A stretch of 64,000 bases of DNA, taken from the NCBI RefSeq assembly GCF_013407935.1, contig NZ_JACBZU010000003.1, positions 124,001 through 188,000 of the forward strand, given 5' to 3'. Shown in pieces: positions 63,122-64,000 of the stretch. Source of the stretch: Allomuricauda sp. ARW1Y1 (lineage in GTDB: Bacteria; Bacteroidota; Bacteroidia; Flavobacteriales; Flavobacteriaceae). Under the pieces are notes generated by a model that saw only the letters and a list, made by a program, of their open reading frames with translations, made no database searches and had not been told where the DNA came from. Position 1 is the stretch's first letter; each line of letters opens with the position of its first letter. Both the position numbers and the translations under genes were made by a program.

Positions 63122-64000
63122 ATGGACTTTATTGATTATTACAAGGTTTTGGGAGTAGATAAAAAGGCATCTACCGAAGAGATTAAAAAGGCATACCGCA
63201 AACTGGCCCGAAAGTACCATCCGGACTTGAACCCTAATGATGTAGAGGCCGAAATGAACTTTAAAAGGGTGAACGAAGCCAATGAGGTGCTATCAGACTC
63301 GGATAAGCGGAAAAAATATGATGAATACGGTAAGGACTGGCAGCATGCGGAGGAGTTTGAAAAAGCAAAACGTGCGAGGTCGCAGCAGGCGAACCAAGGG
63401 GATTATGGAGGATATACCTATAGTTCGGGCGGTTCGGCCCAGGATTTTTCCGATTTTTTTGAATCCATGTTCGGGGGCAGGTCGGCCGGTTTTGGTGGCA
63501 GTGGACAACGCGTCCGATTTAGGGGACAAGACTACAATGCAGAGCTGAAATTGTCCCTTATGGATGTGTATACGACGCAAAAGCAGACCCTTACCGTAAA
63601 TGGGAAGCATATCCGCTTGACCATTCCAGCGGGAATCGAGGATGGCCAGACCATCAAAATAGCAGGTCATGGAGGCCCAGGAGTGGAGGGCGGTCCTGCA
63701 GGTGACCTTTACATTACTTTTTCGATTGTCAACAACACCGATTTTAGGAGAGACGGAGCCAACCTTTACAAGACAGTGGAAATTCCTTTGACAAAAGCTG
63801 TTTTGGGCGGTGAAATCCAAGTGGAGACCTTAACGGGCAAGGTAAAATTGAAAGTAGCGCCCGGAACAGACAATGGTACCCAAGTCAAACTGAAAGGAAA
63901 GGGTTTTCCCAAGTATAAAAAGGAGGGGCAATTCGGTGACCTGTATTTGACCTATCAAGTAAAAGTCCCCAAAAATTTGACCGCAGAGCAAAAGGAGCTT
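63122..64000 (+). CDS. CbpA-type DnaJ co-chaperone, 3' end beyond window
   Basis: 293 codons are present and the frame is open at the edge. J domain at 1-70 with HPD at 33-35 (KYHPDLNP). A Gly/Ser/Phe-rich linker (about 95-130) follows, with no CXXCXGXG zinc repeats, then the two C-terminal beta domains ([45 protein letters not shown]). Lack of the zinc finger places it with CbpA (class II) rather than DnaJ. It stimulates Hsp70 ATPase. A 177-bp gap upstream separates it from divergent upp. Confidence 0.93.
   Translation, partial: MDFIDYYKVLGVDKKASTEEIKKAYRKLARKYHPDLNPNDVEAEMNFKRVNEANEVLSDSDKRKKYDEYGKDWQHAEEFEKAKRARSQQANQGDYGGYTYSSGGSAQDFSDFFESMFGGRSAGFGGSGQRVRFRGQDYNAELKLSLMDVYTTQKQTLTVNGKHIRLTIPAGIEDGQTIKIAGHGGPGVEGGPAGDLYITFSIVNNTDFRRDGANLYKTVEIPLTKAVLGGEIQVETLTGKVKLKVAPGTDNGTQVKLKGKGFPKYKKEGQFGDLYLTYQVKVPKNLTAEQKEL

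Noticed and set aside
1-64000. tRNA, rRNA, CRISPR, transposase or integrase
   Set aside because: None seen on either strand by eye; the window appears stable chromosome apart from the palindromic repeat at 52.7 kb.

Overview
The window looks like chromosome from a marine Flavobacteriia (Bacteroidota), perhaps close to Muricauda/Allomuricauda. The evidence is a SusC/SusD pair, many lipoproteins with short lipoboxes, TAnnTTTG-type -7 promoter elements, few Shine-Dalgarno sequences, a Sec/lipoprotein-type (clade II) NosZ, and GC that looks like the low-to-mid 40s by eye. The genus is a guess. I see no tRNA, rRNA, CRISPR array, insertion sequence or prophage.

Layout. 1-4.8 kb: the 5' part of a Nudix-type regulator, divergent from a secreted type-B carboxylesterase with a strong palindrome between them; then a repeat-bearing gap, a small secreted protein, and an ATP-grasp/GNAT overlapping pair. 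4.9-16.3 kb: a nitrogen-oxide island. One unit has an Rrf2 regulator, RIC/ScdA iron-sulfur repair protein, a small membrane protein and a group III truncated haemoglobin (NO defence). The other is a nos cluster: cytochrome c, fasciclin lipoprotein, nosZ, a NosB-position membrane protein, nosL, a PPOX-fold flavoprotein, nosD, nosF, nosY and a His-rich heme-copper-oxidase-like membrane protein. A second Rrf2 gene is divergent from it. One palindrome, GAYA-N4-TRTC, occurs at three promoters of this island, so N2O respiration and NO repair appear to form one regulon. No nitrite or NO reductase is visible in the window.

16.4-35.8 kb: a polysaccharide utilisation locus read in one direction: membrane-spanning propeller/Y_Y_Y/LuxR regulator, SusC, SusD, triple-LamG lipoprotein, two GH144-like enzymes, an esterase, GH3, an FGly-type sulfatase and GH43. 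GH144 plus GH3 suggests a beta-1,2-glucan backbone. The sulfatase, esterase and GH43 suggest that the natural glycan is decorated. A true formylglycine-generating enzyme at 52.8 kb could mature the sulfatase.

36.2-43.4 kb: a TerC-family membrane protein, then a DabA/DabB inorganic-carbon uptake operon with two small leader genes and a DUF6671-like protein, divergent from a LysR regulator. 43.5-48.6 kb: Tat-exported Gfo/Idh/MocA oxidoreductase, TolB-like propeller protein and a soluble multi-PAS histidine kinase. 48.7-52.7 kb: the TesA-like/LolD-like/YbbP-like trio, followed by a long palindromic intergenic element. 52.8-60 kb: FGE and a complete RND efflux operon. 60-64 kb: ATP-cone/Mrr-like nuclease fusion paired with a beta-CASP metallo-beta-lactamase RNase, then upp and a CbpA-type DnaJ protein running off the end.
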